A stretch of 13,055 nucleotides of DNA from Asaia bogorensis (GCA_945874515.1 CAMCHA010000018.1:1-13055), one strand, 5' to 3'; positions 1 through 6,222 are shown, counted from the stretch's first letter. A program made the numbers and translations. Notes: generated by a model not told the origin, from the sequence alone.

Positions 1-516
1 GCCATTCGCCTTGTGCCGGGTGCCGATGTTCAAGCCACCAAGGCCAGGCTCAAGGCGCTATTGCCCGGCGATGTGATGGTGCTGACGCAGCCGGAATTGG
101 TGGCGCATGAACGCCATTACTGGGAAACCGCGACCGCCATTGGCTTCATCTTCGGCTTTGGCAGCATCATGGGCCTGATTGTCGGCATGGTGATTGTCTA
201 TCAGATTCTGTTCAGCGATATCGCCAATCACTTGCGCGAATACGCAACGCTGAAGGCGATTGGCTATTCCAATTTCTATCTGGCGCGGGTTGTCATGGCA
301 TCAGCGCTGATCCTGGCGGTGCTTGGGTTTGTGCCGGGCTTTCTTGCCTCCATCTGGATGTATGATTTTGTCGGCGCTGCCACCTTCCTGCCGCTTGGCA
401 TGACATGGGATAGGACCGTCACGGTGTTTTTGATGATCTTTGGCATGTGCGCGCTGGCGGGATTGCTCGCCATGCGGAAGCTCCGTGATGCCAATCCCGC
501 GGATATGTTTTCTTGA
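1..516 (+). CDS. ABC transporter permease, DevC/FtsX-like, 3' end only
   Basis: This is the C-terminal part of an inner-membrane ABC permease; the reading frame is open through the left edge, so the true start lies outside the window and the GTG at 13 is only an in-frame valine. About 171 residues are visible. They show three hydrophobic membrane segments, roughly at window bases 136-213, 289-366 and 415-477, in the FtsX-like arrangement, with a long stretch between the first two containing HLREYATLKAIGYSN, which is typical of FtsX/MacB/DevC permeases. The C-terminal RKLRDANPADMF matches the usual DevC ending. The TGA stop overlaps the ATG of the ATPase gene by one base, so the two are translationally coupled and form one transporter. 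DevBCA systems pair with an outer-membrane channel and export glycolipids or other substrates; the substrate here cannot be read from sequence. A LolCE/MacB-type permease is the main alternative. Confidence 0.85.
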   Translation, partial: AIRLVPGADVQATKARLKALLPGDVMVLTQPELVAHERHYWETATAIGFIFGFGSIMGLIVGMVIVYQILFSDIANHLREYATLKAIGYSNFYLARVVMASALILAVLGFVPGFLASIWMYDFVGAATFLPLGMTWDRTVTVFLMIFGMCALAGLLAMRKLRDANPADMFS

Positions 517-1199
517 TGCAGGCTGAACCTATTCGGATTGAGGCGCTGAATTACGCCTATGGTGAAGGTGAATTGCGCCGCCCCGTGCTGCGCGATGTCG
601 CCTTGCAGGTGGGGGTGGGGGAAGTGCTGTTGCTGACCGGCCCATCGGGTTCCGGCAAGACCACTTTGCTGACGCTGATCGGTGCTTTGCGCGCCATGCA
701 GGAAGGGTCCTGCGAAGTCCTGGGGCAGGAACTGTTCGGCGCTTCGGAACGGGCGCGGGTTTCGCTCCGCCAACGCATTGGCTTCATTTTTCAGAACCAT
801 AATCTGCTGGGCGCGCTCTCGGCACGGCAGAATGTTGCGATGGCTTTGGAAGTGGCGCCGCGCCTTTCGGAAACCGAACGCCTGGCGCGCGCGGGAGAGA
901 TGCTGGCGGCGGTGGGCCTGGCTGAGCATGTGGATCGCCTGCCCGGCAAGCTTTCCGGCGGGCAGCGCCAACGTGTTGCCATTGCCCGCGCTTTGGCCGC
1001 GCAGCCCGGCCTTGTTTTGGCCGATGAACCGACGGCGGCCTTGGATAAGGTCTCAGGCGCAGAGGTTGCGCATCTGCTGCGCGATTTGGCGAAATCCCGC
1101 GGCGTGCCGATTTTGATGGTGACGCATGACCCGCGCATTCTGGACATAGCGGACCGTGTGGTCACGATGGAAGACGGTAGAATTGTGGAGAAACCGTAA
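516..1199 (+). CDS. ABC transporter ATP-binding protein, DevA/LolD-like
   Basis: This is the 227-residue cytoplasmic ATPase that would power the permease encoded immediately upstream. All expected motifs are intact: Walker A GPSGSGKT (residues 42-49), Q-loop glutamine in FIFQNHNLL (Q93), signature LSGGQ (146-150), Walker B LVLADE (166-171), D-loop AALD and switch histidine in VTHD (H204). Length and motif spacing fit the MacB/LolD/DevA group of short exporter ATPases. I chose the ATG at 516, which shares its A with the permease stop (TGATG), over the in-frame TTG at 513. No good Shine-Dalgarno is visible, so expression probably depends on coupling to the permease. A small hairpin overlaps the stop codon. 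Given the DevC-like neighbour, DevA is the likeliest label; substrate is unknown. Confidence 0.9.
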   Translation: MQAEPIRIEALNYAYGEGELRRPVLRDVALQVGVGEVLLLTGPSGSGKTTLLTLIGALRAMQEGSCEVLGQELFGASERARVSLRQRIGFIFQNHNLLGALSARQNVAMALEVAPRLSETERLARAGEMLAAVGLAEHVDRLPGKLSGGQRQRVAIARALAAQPGLVLADEPTAALDKVSGAEVAHLLRDLAKSRGVPILMVTHDPRILDIADRVVTMEDGRIVEKP

Positions 1200-1210
1200 T
1201 CTTTACGGTT
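1192..1210 (+). terminator. Small hairpin over the ATPase stop codon (weak terminator candidate)
   Basis: Arms AACCGTAA (1192-1199) and TTACGGTT (1203-1210) are perfect complements around a 3-base loop, and the stop codon TAA lies inside the left arm. A T-rich stretch (GGTTTTAATT) follows only about 8 bases later, so this is a poor intrinsic terminator. It could instead protect the mRNA end. Confidence 0.35.
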
Positions 1211-1225
1211 CTGCTTCGGTTTTAA

Positions 1226-1254
1226 TTGACACGACCCGGATGCGGCGGTGAATT
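1226..1254 (+). promoter_or_regulatory. Possible promoter of the amino-acid binding protein gene
   Basis: A perfect -35 hexamer TTGACA lies at 1226-1231. The hexamer 17 bases downstream is TGAATT (1249-1254), a weak -10. A purine-rich ribosome binding site, AGGAAAGAGG, sits at 1269-1278, six bases before the ATG at 1285. The position in the 85-bp gap is right for a promoter, but the poor -10 keeps confidence low. Confidence 0.35.
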
Positions 1255-1284
1255 GGAGTCACTTCAACAGGAAAGAGGCCCCCC

Positions 1285-2322
1285 ATGCGTAAATTCGGCT
1301 TGAAAGCCGCGCTCGCTGCGCTTTTCGCGACCTTCGCCGCGCCCAGCTTCGCCCAACCCTCCGCCAGCCCCACGCTTGATGCCATCAAGGCACGCGGCAC
1401 GCTGGTTTGCGGCATTCATAATGGTGTCGCGGGCTTCGCCCTGCCCGATAGCCGGGGTGTTTGGCAGGGCTTCGATGTGGATCTCTGCCGCGGTTTGGCG
1501 GTGGCGATTTTCAACGATGCGTCAAAAGTGCGCTTCGTGCCGCTGTCATCTTCCACACGCTTTACGGCGTTGGGCGCGGGGGAGGTGGATGTGTTGTTCC
1601 GCACCTCCACCCAGACCATGCTGCGCGACACCACGCTCGGCCTGCGTCATGCCGTGACCTATTTCTATGATGGCCACGGCTTCATGGTGAAGGCGGATGC
1701 CGGCATCAACAAGGTTGCTGAGATGCGCGGCGCGACGATTTGCCTGATTCAGGGCACGACAAATGAACAGGTGACGGCGGATTACTTCCGCAGCATCAAT
1801 ACGCCTTTCCAACCGGTCGTGTTTGAACGCACGGATCAGGCAGTCGCTGCCTTGCAGGCCGGCCGTTGCGACAGTTTCGGCACGGATGCATCCCAGCTTG
1901 CCGGCGTGCGGTCTGCCATGCCGCGTCCTGCGGATTGGACCATCCTGTCGGAACGGTTCTCCAAGGAACCTTATGGCGCCTATCTTCGCCGTGGTGATGA
2001 CCAATGGTACGATATTGTGCGTTGGTACACCTATGCGGTCATTGAGGCCGAGGAACAGGGCATCACCCAAGCCAATGCCGAAGAACGGCGCCGCACCAGC
2101 ACCAACCCCAATACGCGCCGCCTGCTGGGCGTGACGCCGGAACTCGGCCAATCGATGAAGCTTGATCCTGCCTGGGCCTACAACGTTGTTCGCGCCATCG
2201 GCAATTATGGGGAGCTTTATGATCGCACCATGGGCGACAAAAGCCAGGTGCAATTGCCACGCGGCCCGAACCATCTTTGGACCACGCCGGGCGGCTTGAT
2301 GTACGCGCTTCCGCTGCGCTGA
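1285..2322 (+). CDS. Periplasmic amino-acid ABC transporter substrate-binding protein, AapJ-like
   Basis: This 345-residue protein is a periplasmic solute receptor of the family-3 amino-acid type (SBP_bac_3), resembling AapJ/BztA, the receptor for general L-amino acid uptake. It opens with a clear Sec signal peptide (MRKFGLKAALAALFATFAAPSFA, cleavage expected before QPSAS near residue 24). The mature protein starts with LDAIKARGTLVCGI, continues with WQGFDVDLCRGLAVAIF and CLIQGTTNEQ, and ends with TPGGLMYALPLR, all characteristic of the AapJ branch; the length also fits (about 340). The start is supported by the signal peptide and by AGGAAAGAGG six bases upstream. No permease or ATPase genes for amino-acid uptake are next to it: the upstream ABC genes are of exporter type and a terminator follows directly. 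It is therefore an orphan receptor that must use a membrane complex encoded elsewhere. Confidence 0.9.
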   Translation: MRKFGLKAALAALFATFAAPSFAQPSASPTLDAIKARGTLVCGIHNGVAGFALPDSRGVWQGFDVDLCRGLAVAIFNDASKVRFVPLSSSTRFTALGAGEVDVLFRTSTQTMLRDTTLGLRHAVTYFYDGHGFMVKADAGINKVAEMRGATICLIQGTTNEQVTADYFRSINTPFQPVVFERTDQAVAALQAGRCDSFGTDASQLAGVRSAMPRPADWTILSERFSKEPYGAYLRRGDDQWYDIVRWYTYAVIEAEEQGITQANAEERRRTSTNPNTRRLLGVTPELGQSMKLDPAWAYNVVRAIGNYGELYDRTMGDKSQVQLPRGPNHLWTTPGGLMYALPLR

Positions 2323-2343
2323 GTTTTTTCTTCAAGCTTTGAG

Positions 2344-2378
2344 TGGCGTGACCCGTGACAATGGGTCACGCCATTTTT
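2344..2378 (+). terminator. Strong intrinsic terminator after the AapJ-like gene
   Basis: A perfect 11-bp stem, TGGCGTGACCC (2344-2354) with GGGTCACGCCA (2363-2373), encloses an 8-base loop and is followed at once by TTTTT (2374-2378). It begins 22 bases after the stop codon at 2322. The opposite strand has no T-run after the stem, so it should act mainly on rightward transcripts; the convergent pyruvate kinase gene gets at most a hairpin from it. Confidence 0.88.
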
Positions 2379-2405
2379 GTTCTGGGTGCTGTCGCGTATC
2401 AGGCC

Positions 2406-4061
2406 CTACTTCACAATAGCCACGCGCAGCGCATTCGTCGTGCCCGGTGTCCCAAAAGGCACCCCGGCGGTCACCACCACCTCATCCCCGCTTTTGGCGA
2501 AGCCTTCATGCTGCGCGGCGCGCATCGCACGCGCGACCATTTCCGTCATGGAATGGATTTCATTCACTTCCAGCGGATGCACCCCCCAGATCAGCGCCAT
2601 GCGCCGCGCCACGGTGGCGCTGGTGGTCAGCCCCAGAATCGGGCAATGCGGCCGCTCCCGCGCAACCCGCAAAGTGGTGGACCCGGTGGAACTGAAAGTC
2701 GCAATCACCTCGGCCTCGATCGTCTCGGCTACCTGGCGCGCGGCGGTGGCGATGGCGCCGGCGCTGGAATGCTCAGGCGGCGGGCGCGCGGCATCGGTCA
2801 GGCGGCGCCAATCAGGGTCCTGTTCCACGCGCGCCACAATGCGGTCCATCATATTCACCGCTTCATAGGGGTATTGCCCGGCGGCTGTTTCGGCCGAGAG
2901 CATCACCGCATCCGCACCATCAAACACCGCAGTGCCAACATCCGAAACCTCGGCGCGCGTTGGGCTTGGTGCGGTGATCATGCTTTCCAGCATTTGGGTT
3001 GCCACCACAACAGGTTTGCCAAGCGCGCGGGCGGCGCGCACGATGCGTTTTTGCGCGAGCGGCACTTCCTCCGGCGGCAATTCCACGCCCAGATCGCCGC
3101 GTGCGACCATGACGCAATCGGTCAAAGCCATGATGGCGTCCAGGTTTTCAAGCGCCTGCGGCTTTTCCATTTTCACCATGATCCAGGCGCGCCCGGCGGT
3201 GATTTCCTTGGCCTCCGCCACATCTTCCGGGCGCTGCACAAAAGATAGCCCGATATACTCAACGCCCTGATCCAGCACGAAGGCGAGGTCCGTGCGGTCC
3301 TTTTCCGTCAGCGCCGGGATGGGCAGCGCTACATCGGGCACATTCACGCCCTTGCGGTCTGACAGCGGGCCGCCGACCACCACCTGGGTTTCCAGGTGAT
3401 CGGGGCGTTTATGGGTTACGCGCAAGCGCAGCTTGCCATCATCCAGCAGCAGGGAGGTGCCGATTTCGGCGGCGCTGATGATTTCCGGATGGGGCAGGTT
3501 CACGCGGCTGACATCGCCGGGGGTGGGGTTCAAATCCAGGCGAAAGCTCTGACCGGTTTGCAATTGCACCCGCCCGGCCTGAAAGCGCCCAACGCGGAGT
3601 TTCGGCCCCTGCACATCGGCCAGAATCCCGATGGGTCGGCCCACCTTGGCCTCCACGGCGCGGATGGTGGCGATACGGGCGGCGTGATCCTCATGGCTGC
3701 CATGGGAAAAATTAAGGCGGAAGATATCGGCGCCGGCGCGGTGGAGCTTTTCGATCATCTCCGCGCTGCTGCTGGCGGGGCCGAGGGTTGCGATGATTTT
3801 GGTGCGGCGCCGGCGGCGCAGAACGGGGCGGGCCACCATGCGGGGCGCTCCTATCATTGGTTCAGAATGGGGTGGAGTGGGCGCCAGATCAGGCCGCAGG
3901 CTTTCGGGCGGTAAGTTCAAAGCCTTGGAAAGCTCTACCACCCGGTCTTCCGGGATGCGCTTCCATTGGGAAACGGCGGCAGTGGAAATGCCCAAGGCGG
4001 CGGCGATCTGCTTCACGGTGCCGCGCCGGGCGAGGATGGCTTCAAGGTTTGGGTCGCGCAT
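2406..4061 (-). CDS. Pyruvate kinase with an N-terminal helix-turn-helix DNA-binding domain (fusion)
   Basis: This 551-residue protein joins a Cro/YdaS-like helix-turn-helix (residues about 14-58) to a complete pyruvate kinase (about 82-551). The kinase turns PEP and ADP into pyruvate and ATP in the cytoplasm. Its signatures are intact: TKIIATLGPAS (87-97), FRLNFSHGS, ADVQGPKLRVG, the active-site lysine region IMVKMEKPQALEN, MVARGDLGVELP and the metal/substrate segment ATQMLESM...PTRAEVSDVGTAV, then a C-terminal regulatory domain. The N-terminus VKQIAAALGISTAAVSQWKRIP is a classical helix-turn-helix, and LRPDL near residue 55 is typical of YdaS-type proteins. A Pro-rich linker (60-74) joins the parts. 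The frame is unbroken. An AGGAG (3852-3848) sits 8 bases before the internal ATG at 3839 (Met75), which would give a normal-length 477-residue kinase. The upstream neighbour is glycerate 2-kinase, so this is the TtuE position of a TtuD/TtuE pair. The full-length start at 4061 has no clear ribosome binding site. Confidence 0.9.
   Translation of the reverse strand: MRDPNLEAILARRGTVKQIAAALGISTAAVSQWKRIPEDRVVELSKALNLPPESLRPDLAPTPPHSEPMIGAPRMVARPVLRRRRRTKIIATLGPASSSAEMIEKLHRAGADIFRLNFSHGSHEDHAARIATIRAVEAKVGRPIGILADVQGPKLRVGRFQAGRVQLQTGQSFRLDLNPTPGDVSRVNLPHPEIISAAEIGTSLLLDDGKLRLRVTHKRPDHLETQVVVGGPLSDRKGVNVPDVALPIPALTEKDRTDLAFVLDQGVEYIGLSFVQRPEDVAEAKEITAGRAWIMVKMEKPQALENLDAIMALTDCVMVARGDLGVELPPEEVPLAQKRIVRAARALGKPVVVATQMLESMITAPSPTRAEVSDVGTAVFDGADAVMLSAETAAGQYPYEAVNMMDRIVARVEQDPDWRRLTDAARPPPEHSSAGAIATAARQVAETIEAEVIATFSSTGSTTLRVARERPHCPILGLTTSATVARRMALIWGVHPLEVNEIHSMTEMVARAMRAAQHEGFAKSGDEVVVTAGVPFGTPGTTNALRVAIVK
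3848..3852 (-). promoter_or_regulatory. Internal ribosome binding site for a short pyruvate kinase form
   Basis: Read on the minus strand, AGGAG stands 8 bases upstream of an in-frame ATG (3839-3837, Met75 of the fusion, MVARPVLRRRRRTKIIATLGP). This is a better initiation signal than the one at the full-length start, and it falls where ordinary pyruvate kinases begin. It may allow a kinase-only product, or it may be a relic of a once separate gene. Confidence 0.5.
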
Positions 4062-4067
4062 GACAAT

Positions 4068-4084
4068 ATCTTAGCAAAATTAAG
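4068..4084 (-). promoter_or_regulatory. Candidate -10 element and operator-like repeat next to the pyruvate kinase start
   Basis: On the minus strand TAAGAT (4073-4068) resembles a -10 element and ends six bases before the ATG at 4061, which would make the full-length mRNA nearly leaderless; I could not assign a convincing -35. The same bases belong to an imperfect inverted repeat on the plus strand, CTTA (4070-4073) with TAAG (4081-4084), sharing AAAATTAAG with the 22-bp palindrome upstream. Confidence 0.35.
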
Positions 4085-4110
4085 TTAAAATACCACCCAA
4101 AACCCGCATG

Positions 4111-4132
4111 GCTTAATTTTTAAAAATTAAGC
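4111..4132. promoter_or_regulatory. Perfect 22-bp AT-rich palindrome, candidate operator
   Basis: Half-site GCTTAATTTTT (4111-4121) is followed directly by its exact reverse complement (4122-4132), with no loop. It lies 50 bp upstream of the helix-turn-helix/pyruvate kinase gene and overlaps the TAA stop (4129-4127) of the glycerate kinase gene. The lack of a loop and of GC pairs argues against an intrinsic terminator and for a binding site of a dimeric regulator. The obvious candidate ligand is the helix-turn-helix domain encoded just downstream, but that link is inference. Confidence 0.6.
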
Positions 4133-5407
4133 TATCAGCAGGGCCCGAAAATCATTCACATTGGTCAGCGTCGGCCCCGTCACCACCAGATCACCCAGCG
4201 TCTGGAACAGGCGGTAACTGTCATGCCCGGCCAAAACGGCGCGGGGATCAAGCCCGGCAGCACGGGCGCGAGCCAGGGTATCGGGGGTGGCGATGGCGCC
4301 GGCATTGTCTTCCGACCCGTCAATGCCATCCGTATCGCCCATCAGCGCCCAAATGCCAGGCGCCCCGGCCAAGGCAAGCGCGCAGCCGAGCAAGCATTCC
4401 CCATTCCGCCCGCCACGGCCCGGCTTGGGGGTGCGGATGGTGACCGTGGTCTCACCGCCGGAAAGCAGAATGGCGGGGCCGGGCAAAGGGTGGCCATGGG
4501 TCGCGGCGGAACGGGCAATGCCGGCGAGCGCTATGCCCAATTCCCGCGCCTCGCCTTCAAGCGCATCGCCGAGGATCAAGGGCGTCAGGCCAAGCCCGCG
4601 CGCGGCGGTGGCCGCAGCTTCCAAGGCCCTGGCGGGGGTCGCGATGAAGCGGTAATCCGGCGTCCCAAGCCGAGGATCGCCGGGTTTCGGGCTTTCTTCC
4701 GCCCCTGCTTCCAGATGCGCCATCACGGCTGCCGGCAACTGCATCCCGTAATGTGCCACCAGGGCGCGGGCATCGGCGAAGCTGGACGGGTCCGGCACGG
4801 TGGGGCCGGAGGCAATCACGCTTGGGTCATCCCCTGGCACATCGGAAATCGCCAGCGTAACCACCCGCGCCGGATGCGCCGCTGCCGCCAACCGCCCGCC
4901 GGAAAAGGCAGAAAGATGCCGGCGGATGCAGTTCATTTCATGGATCGTGGCGCCGGAAGCCAGCAGCGCCTTATTCACCGCAATCAGATCGTCCAATGTC
5001 AGTCCGGGGGCCGGCAGGGTGGTCAGCGAAGACCCCCCGCCCGAGACCAGAAACAGCACCAGATCATCCGCCCCCGCGCCGCGCGCCACTGCCAGCAGCT
5101 CCGCTGCCGCACTTGCCCCGGCGGCATCGGGTACGGGGTGGGAAGCCTCCAACACGCGGGTCCGGCGCGTGGGATAGCCATGGGCATAGCGGGTCACCAC
5201 CAGGCCTTCGATCGACGCATCCGGCCAGGCTTCTTCCACCGCGGCGGCCATGACAGCGGCGGATTTCCCGGCGCCCAGCACAATCACCCGCCCGCGCGGG
5301 CGTTCCGGCAAATGCCGCGCCAGCACTTGGCGCGGATCGGCGCTGGCAATGGCGGCTTCGAACACCTGGCGAAGCGCAGCGCGGGCGGATGCATCGGTGA
5401 AGGCCAT
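4127..5407 (-). CDS. ttuD: Glycerate 2-kinase (TtuD/GckA type, DUF4147-MOFRL)
   Basis: This 426-residue cytoplasmic enzyme phosphorylates D-glycerate to 2-phosphoglycerate, in the glyoxylate, hydroxypyruvate and tartrate routes; older databases call it hydroxypyruvate reductase TtuD. The N-terminal DUF4147 domain shows VIVLGAGKSAA (41-51), SGGGSSL (122-128) and EMNCIRRHLSAFSGGRLA (157-174). The C-terminal MOFRL domain shows SGGETTVT (316-323), GRGGRNGE (330-337), DTDGIDGSEDNAGA (358-371) and TGPTLTNVNDF (410-420). Length is normal for the family. The start at 5407 has AGGGG about 9 bases upstream. Pyruvate kinase follows 65 bp downstream on the same strand, matching the ttuD-ttuE order described for Agrobacterium tartrate utilisation; here no tartrate dehydrogenase is visible. 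The product feeds lower glycolysis. Confidence 0.92.
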   Translation of the reverse strand: MAFTDASARAALRQVFEAAIASADPRQVLARHLPERPRGRVIVLGAGKSAAVMAAAVEEAWPDASIEGLVVTRYAHGYPTRRTRVLEASHPVPDAAGASAAAELLAVARGAGADDLVLFLVSGGGSSLTTLPAPGLTLDDLIAVNKALLASGATIHEMNCIRRHLSAFSGGRLAAAAHPARVVTLAISDVPGDDPSVIASGPTVPDPSSFADARALVAHYGMQLPAAVMAHLEAGAEESPKPGDPRLGTPDYRFIATPARALEAAATAARGLGLTPLILGDALEGEARELGIALAGIARSAATHGHPLPGPAILLSGGETTVTIRTPKPGRGGRNGECLLGCALALAGAPGIWALMGDTDGIDGSEDNAGAIATPDTLARARAAGLDPRAVLAGHDSYRLFQTLGDLVVTGPTLTNVNDFRALLIA

Positions 5408-5449
5408 GGCAAGTATCCCCTGTCAAACTGAGTATGGCGAAGTCGCGCC

Positions 5450-5462
5450 AGATGGGCCATCT
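5450..5462. promoter_or_regulatory. Short palindrome in the ttuD/DUF1244 divergent gap
   Basis: AGATGG (5450-5455) and CCATCT (5457-5462) form a perfect inverted repeat around one base, in the 81-bp gap between two divergent genes. It could be an operator, or it could be chance. A TATAGC (5462-5467) next to it is a possible -10 for the rightward gene, with no clear -35. Confidence 0.25.
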
Positions 5463-5488
5463 ATAGCGGCATGATTCAGGAGACCCCG

Positions 5489-5797
5489 ATGCCCGAATTC
5501 GACAAAACAACCCAAACAGAATTGGAAGCCGCCGCTTTCCGCCGGCTGGTGGAACATCTGCGCGGGCGAAATGATGTGCAGAACATAGACATGATGAATC
5601 TGGCGGGTTTCTGCCGGAATTGCCTCAGCAAATGGTACCGCGCCGCCGCCGAGGAAAAGGGATTACCGCTGACCGATCCCGAAGCGCGGGAGGTGATCTA
5701 CGGCATGCCGTATAAGGAATGGCAGGCGCAGCACCAAAAGGAAGCATCGCCGGAGCAAAAGGCGAAATTCGCAGCTTCCGGGCAGGGGCAACATTGA
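5489..5797 (+). CDS. DUF1244 domain protein (SMc04008-like), function unknown
   Basis: This 102-residue soluble protein belongs to the conserved alphaproteobacterial DUF1244 family. Recognisable blocks are RRLVEHLRGRNDVQNIDMMNLAGFCRNCLSKWY (residues 18-50, with the two family cysteines in CRNC) and YGMPYKEWQAQHQ (71-83). No catalytic role is established for the family. I chose ATG 5489 over the in-frame ATG at 5471 because AGGAG (5478-5482) lies six bases before 5489, and the six extra residues from 5471 are not needed. GapR follows on the same strand after a 155-bp gap filled by two hairpins, so the two may or may not share a transcript. The low-complexity tail (EQKAKFAASGQGQH) is poorly conserved in character. 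Confidence 0.88.
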   Translation: MPEFDKTTQTELEAAAFRRLVEHLRGRNDVQNIDMMNLAGFCRNCLSKWYRAAAEEKGLPLTDPEAREVIYGMPYKEWQAQHQKEASPEQKAKFAASGQGQH

Positions 5798-5820
5798 TGG
5801 CCAGATCCCCGAAAGCTGGA

Positions 5821-5864
5821 GCATTTTCAAGCCAAGCGGCACCGCTTGGCGACTCGGAAAATGC
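5821..5864. repeat. Nested palindromic repeat element (REP-like), first of two
   Basis: Outer arms GCATTTTC (5821-5828) and GAAAATGC (5857-5864) enclose a perfect inner stem GCCAAGCGG (5831-5839)/CCGCTTGGC (5842-5850). The GCATTTTC...GAAAATGC frame resembles interspersed palindromic elements I know from alphaproteobacterial intergenic regions; copy number in this genome cannot be seen here. There is no T-run, so it is not a classical terminator. Confidence 0.65.
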
Positions 5865-5882
5865 GACCAAACATCAGTCACC

Positions 5883-5919
5883 AGATGCTTCGCCGCTTGC
5901 AAAAGCGGCGAAGCGATCT
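5883..5919. repeat. Strong hairpin with GCAA tetraloop, second palindromic element
   Basis: A perfect 12-bp stem, GCTTCGCCGCTT (5887-5898) with AAGCGGCGAAGC (5903-5914), closes on a GCAA (GNRA-type) tetraloop. After a single bulged G the stem extends four more pairs, AGAT (5883-5886) with ATCT (5916-5919). It lies 18 bases after the first element and 33 bases before the GapR start. No T-run follows, so it is more likely a repeat element or mRNA structure than a terminator. Confidence 0.65.
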
Positions 5920-5952
5920 GTAGCCTCCGGCCTTCACACCGAGGAACGCAGA

Positions 5953-6222
5953 ATGGCTCAGGCCCCCGCCACGCAGGAAACCACCGAAGTCGGCGGCATT
6001 GCCGGCGAAAGGCTGCGGTCTATTGTTGAACGCATCGAACGCCTGGAAGAAGAAAAAAAGGCGCTGTCGAGCGATATCAAGGACATCTTCGCGGAAGCGA
6101 AATCAGCCGGCTTTGATGTGAAGGTGCTGCGCGCAGTGATCCGGCTACGCAAGCAGGAACCGGCGGAAGTGGAAGAACAGGAAACGTTGCTCGATCTCTA
6201 TCGCCGCGCGCTCGGGATGTAA
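5953..6222 (+). CDS. gapR: GapR, DUF2312 nucleoid-associated protein
   Basis: This 89-residue protein matches GapR, the alphaproteobacterial DNA-binding protein that encircles overtwisted DNA ahead of replication and transcription and stimulates type II topoisomerases. The diagnostic blocks are present: LRSIVERIERLEEEKKALSSDIKDIFAEAK (21-50) and GFDVKVLRAVIRLRKQ (53-68), ending EQETLLDLYRRALGM, which is the normal family end and length. The start at 5953 has GAGGAA six bases upstream. The frame stays open back to an ATG at 5797 that overlaps the DUF1244 stop (TGATG); that would add 52 residues encoded by two hairpin repeats and is probably not translated, since known GapR proteins lack it. 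The convergent neighbour's stop is 15 bp past the GapR stop. Confidence 0.93.
   Translation: MAQAPATQETTEVGGIAGERLRSIVERIERLEEEKKALSSDIKDIFAEAKSAGFDVKVLRAVIRLRKQEPAEVEEQETLLDLYRRALGM

Noticed and set aside
1546..2274. Open frame of 242 codons on the minus strand opposite the AapJ-like gene
   Set aside because: Antisense shadow of a clear periplasmic binding protein gene, no ribosome binding site or domain seen.
2355..3248. Open frame of 297 codons on the plus strand opposite pyruvate kinase
   Set aside because: Antisense shadow with His/Arg-rich composition, overlapping the terminator and the kinase C-terminus; no recognisable motif.
4111..4132. Palindrome read as an intrinsic terminator of glycerate kinase
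   Set aside because: There is no loop, nearly no GC pairs and no adjacent T-run on the minus strand, and it overlaps the stop codon; an operator is the better reading.
5419..5424. TTGACA on the minus strand just upstream of the glycerate kinase ATG
   Set aside because: It lies too close to the start codon; a matching -10 would fall inside the coding region, downstream of the start.
4223..5431. Long open frame of 402 codons on the plus strand opposite glycerate kinase
   Set aside because: It is antisense to a gene with complete family motifs; its Gly/Arg/His/Gln-rich composition without any domain is the usual product of reading a GC-rich gene backwards.
5797..5952. N-terminal extension of GapR starting at the TGATG overlap with DUF1244
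   Set aside because: The added residues are encoded by two palindromic repeats, GapR proteins normally begin near 5953, and GAGGAA precedes that ATG. A weak AGGGG before 5797 keeps it possible but unlikely.
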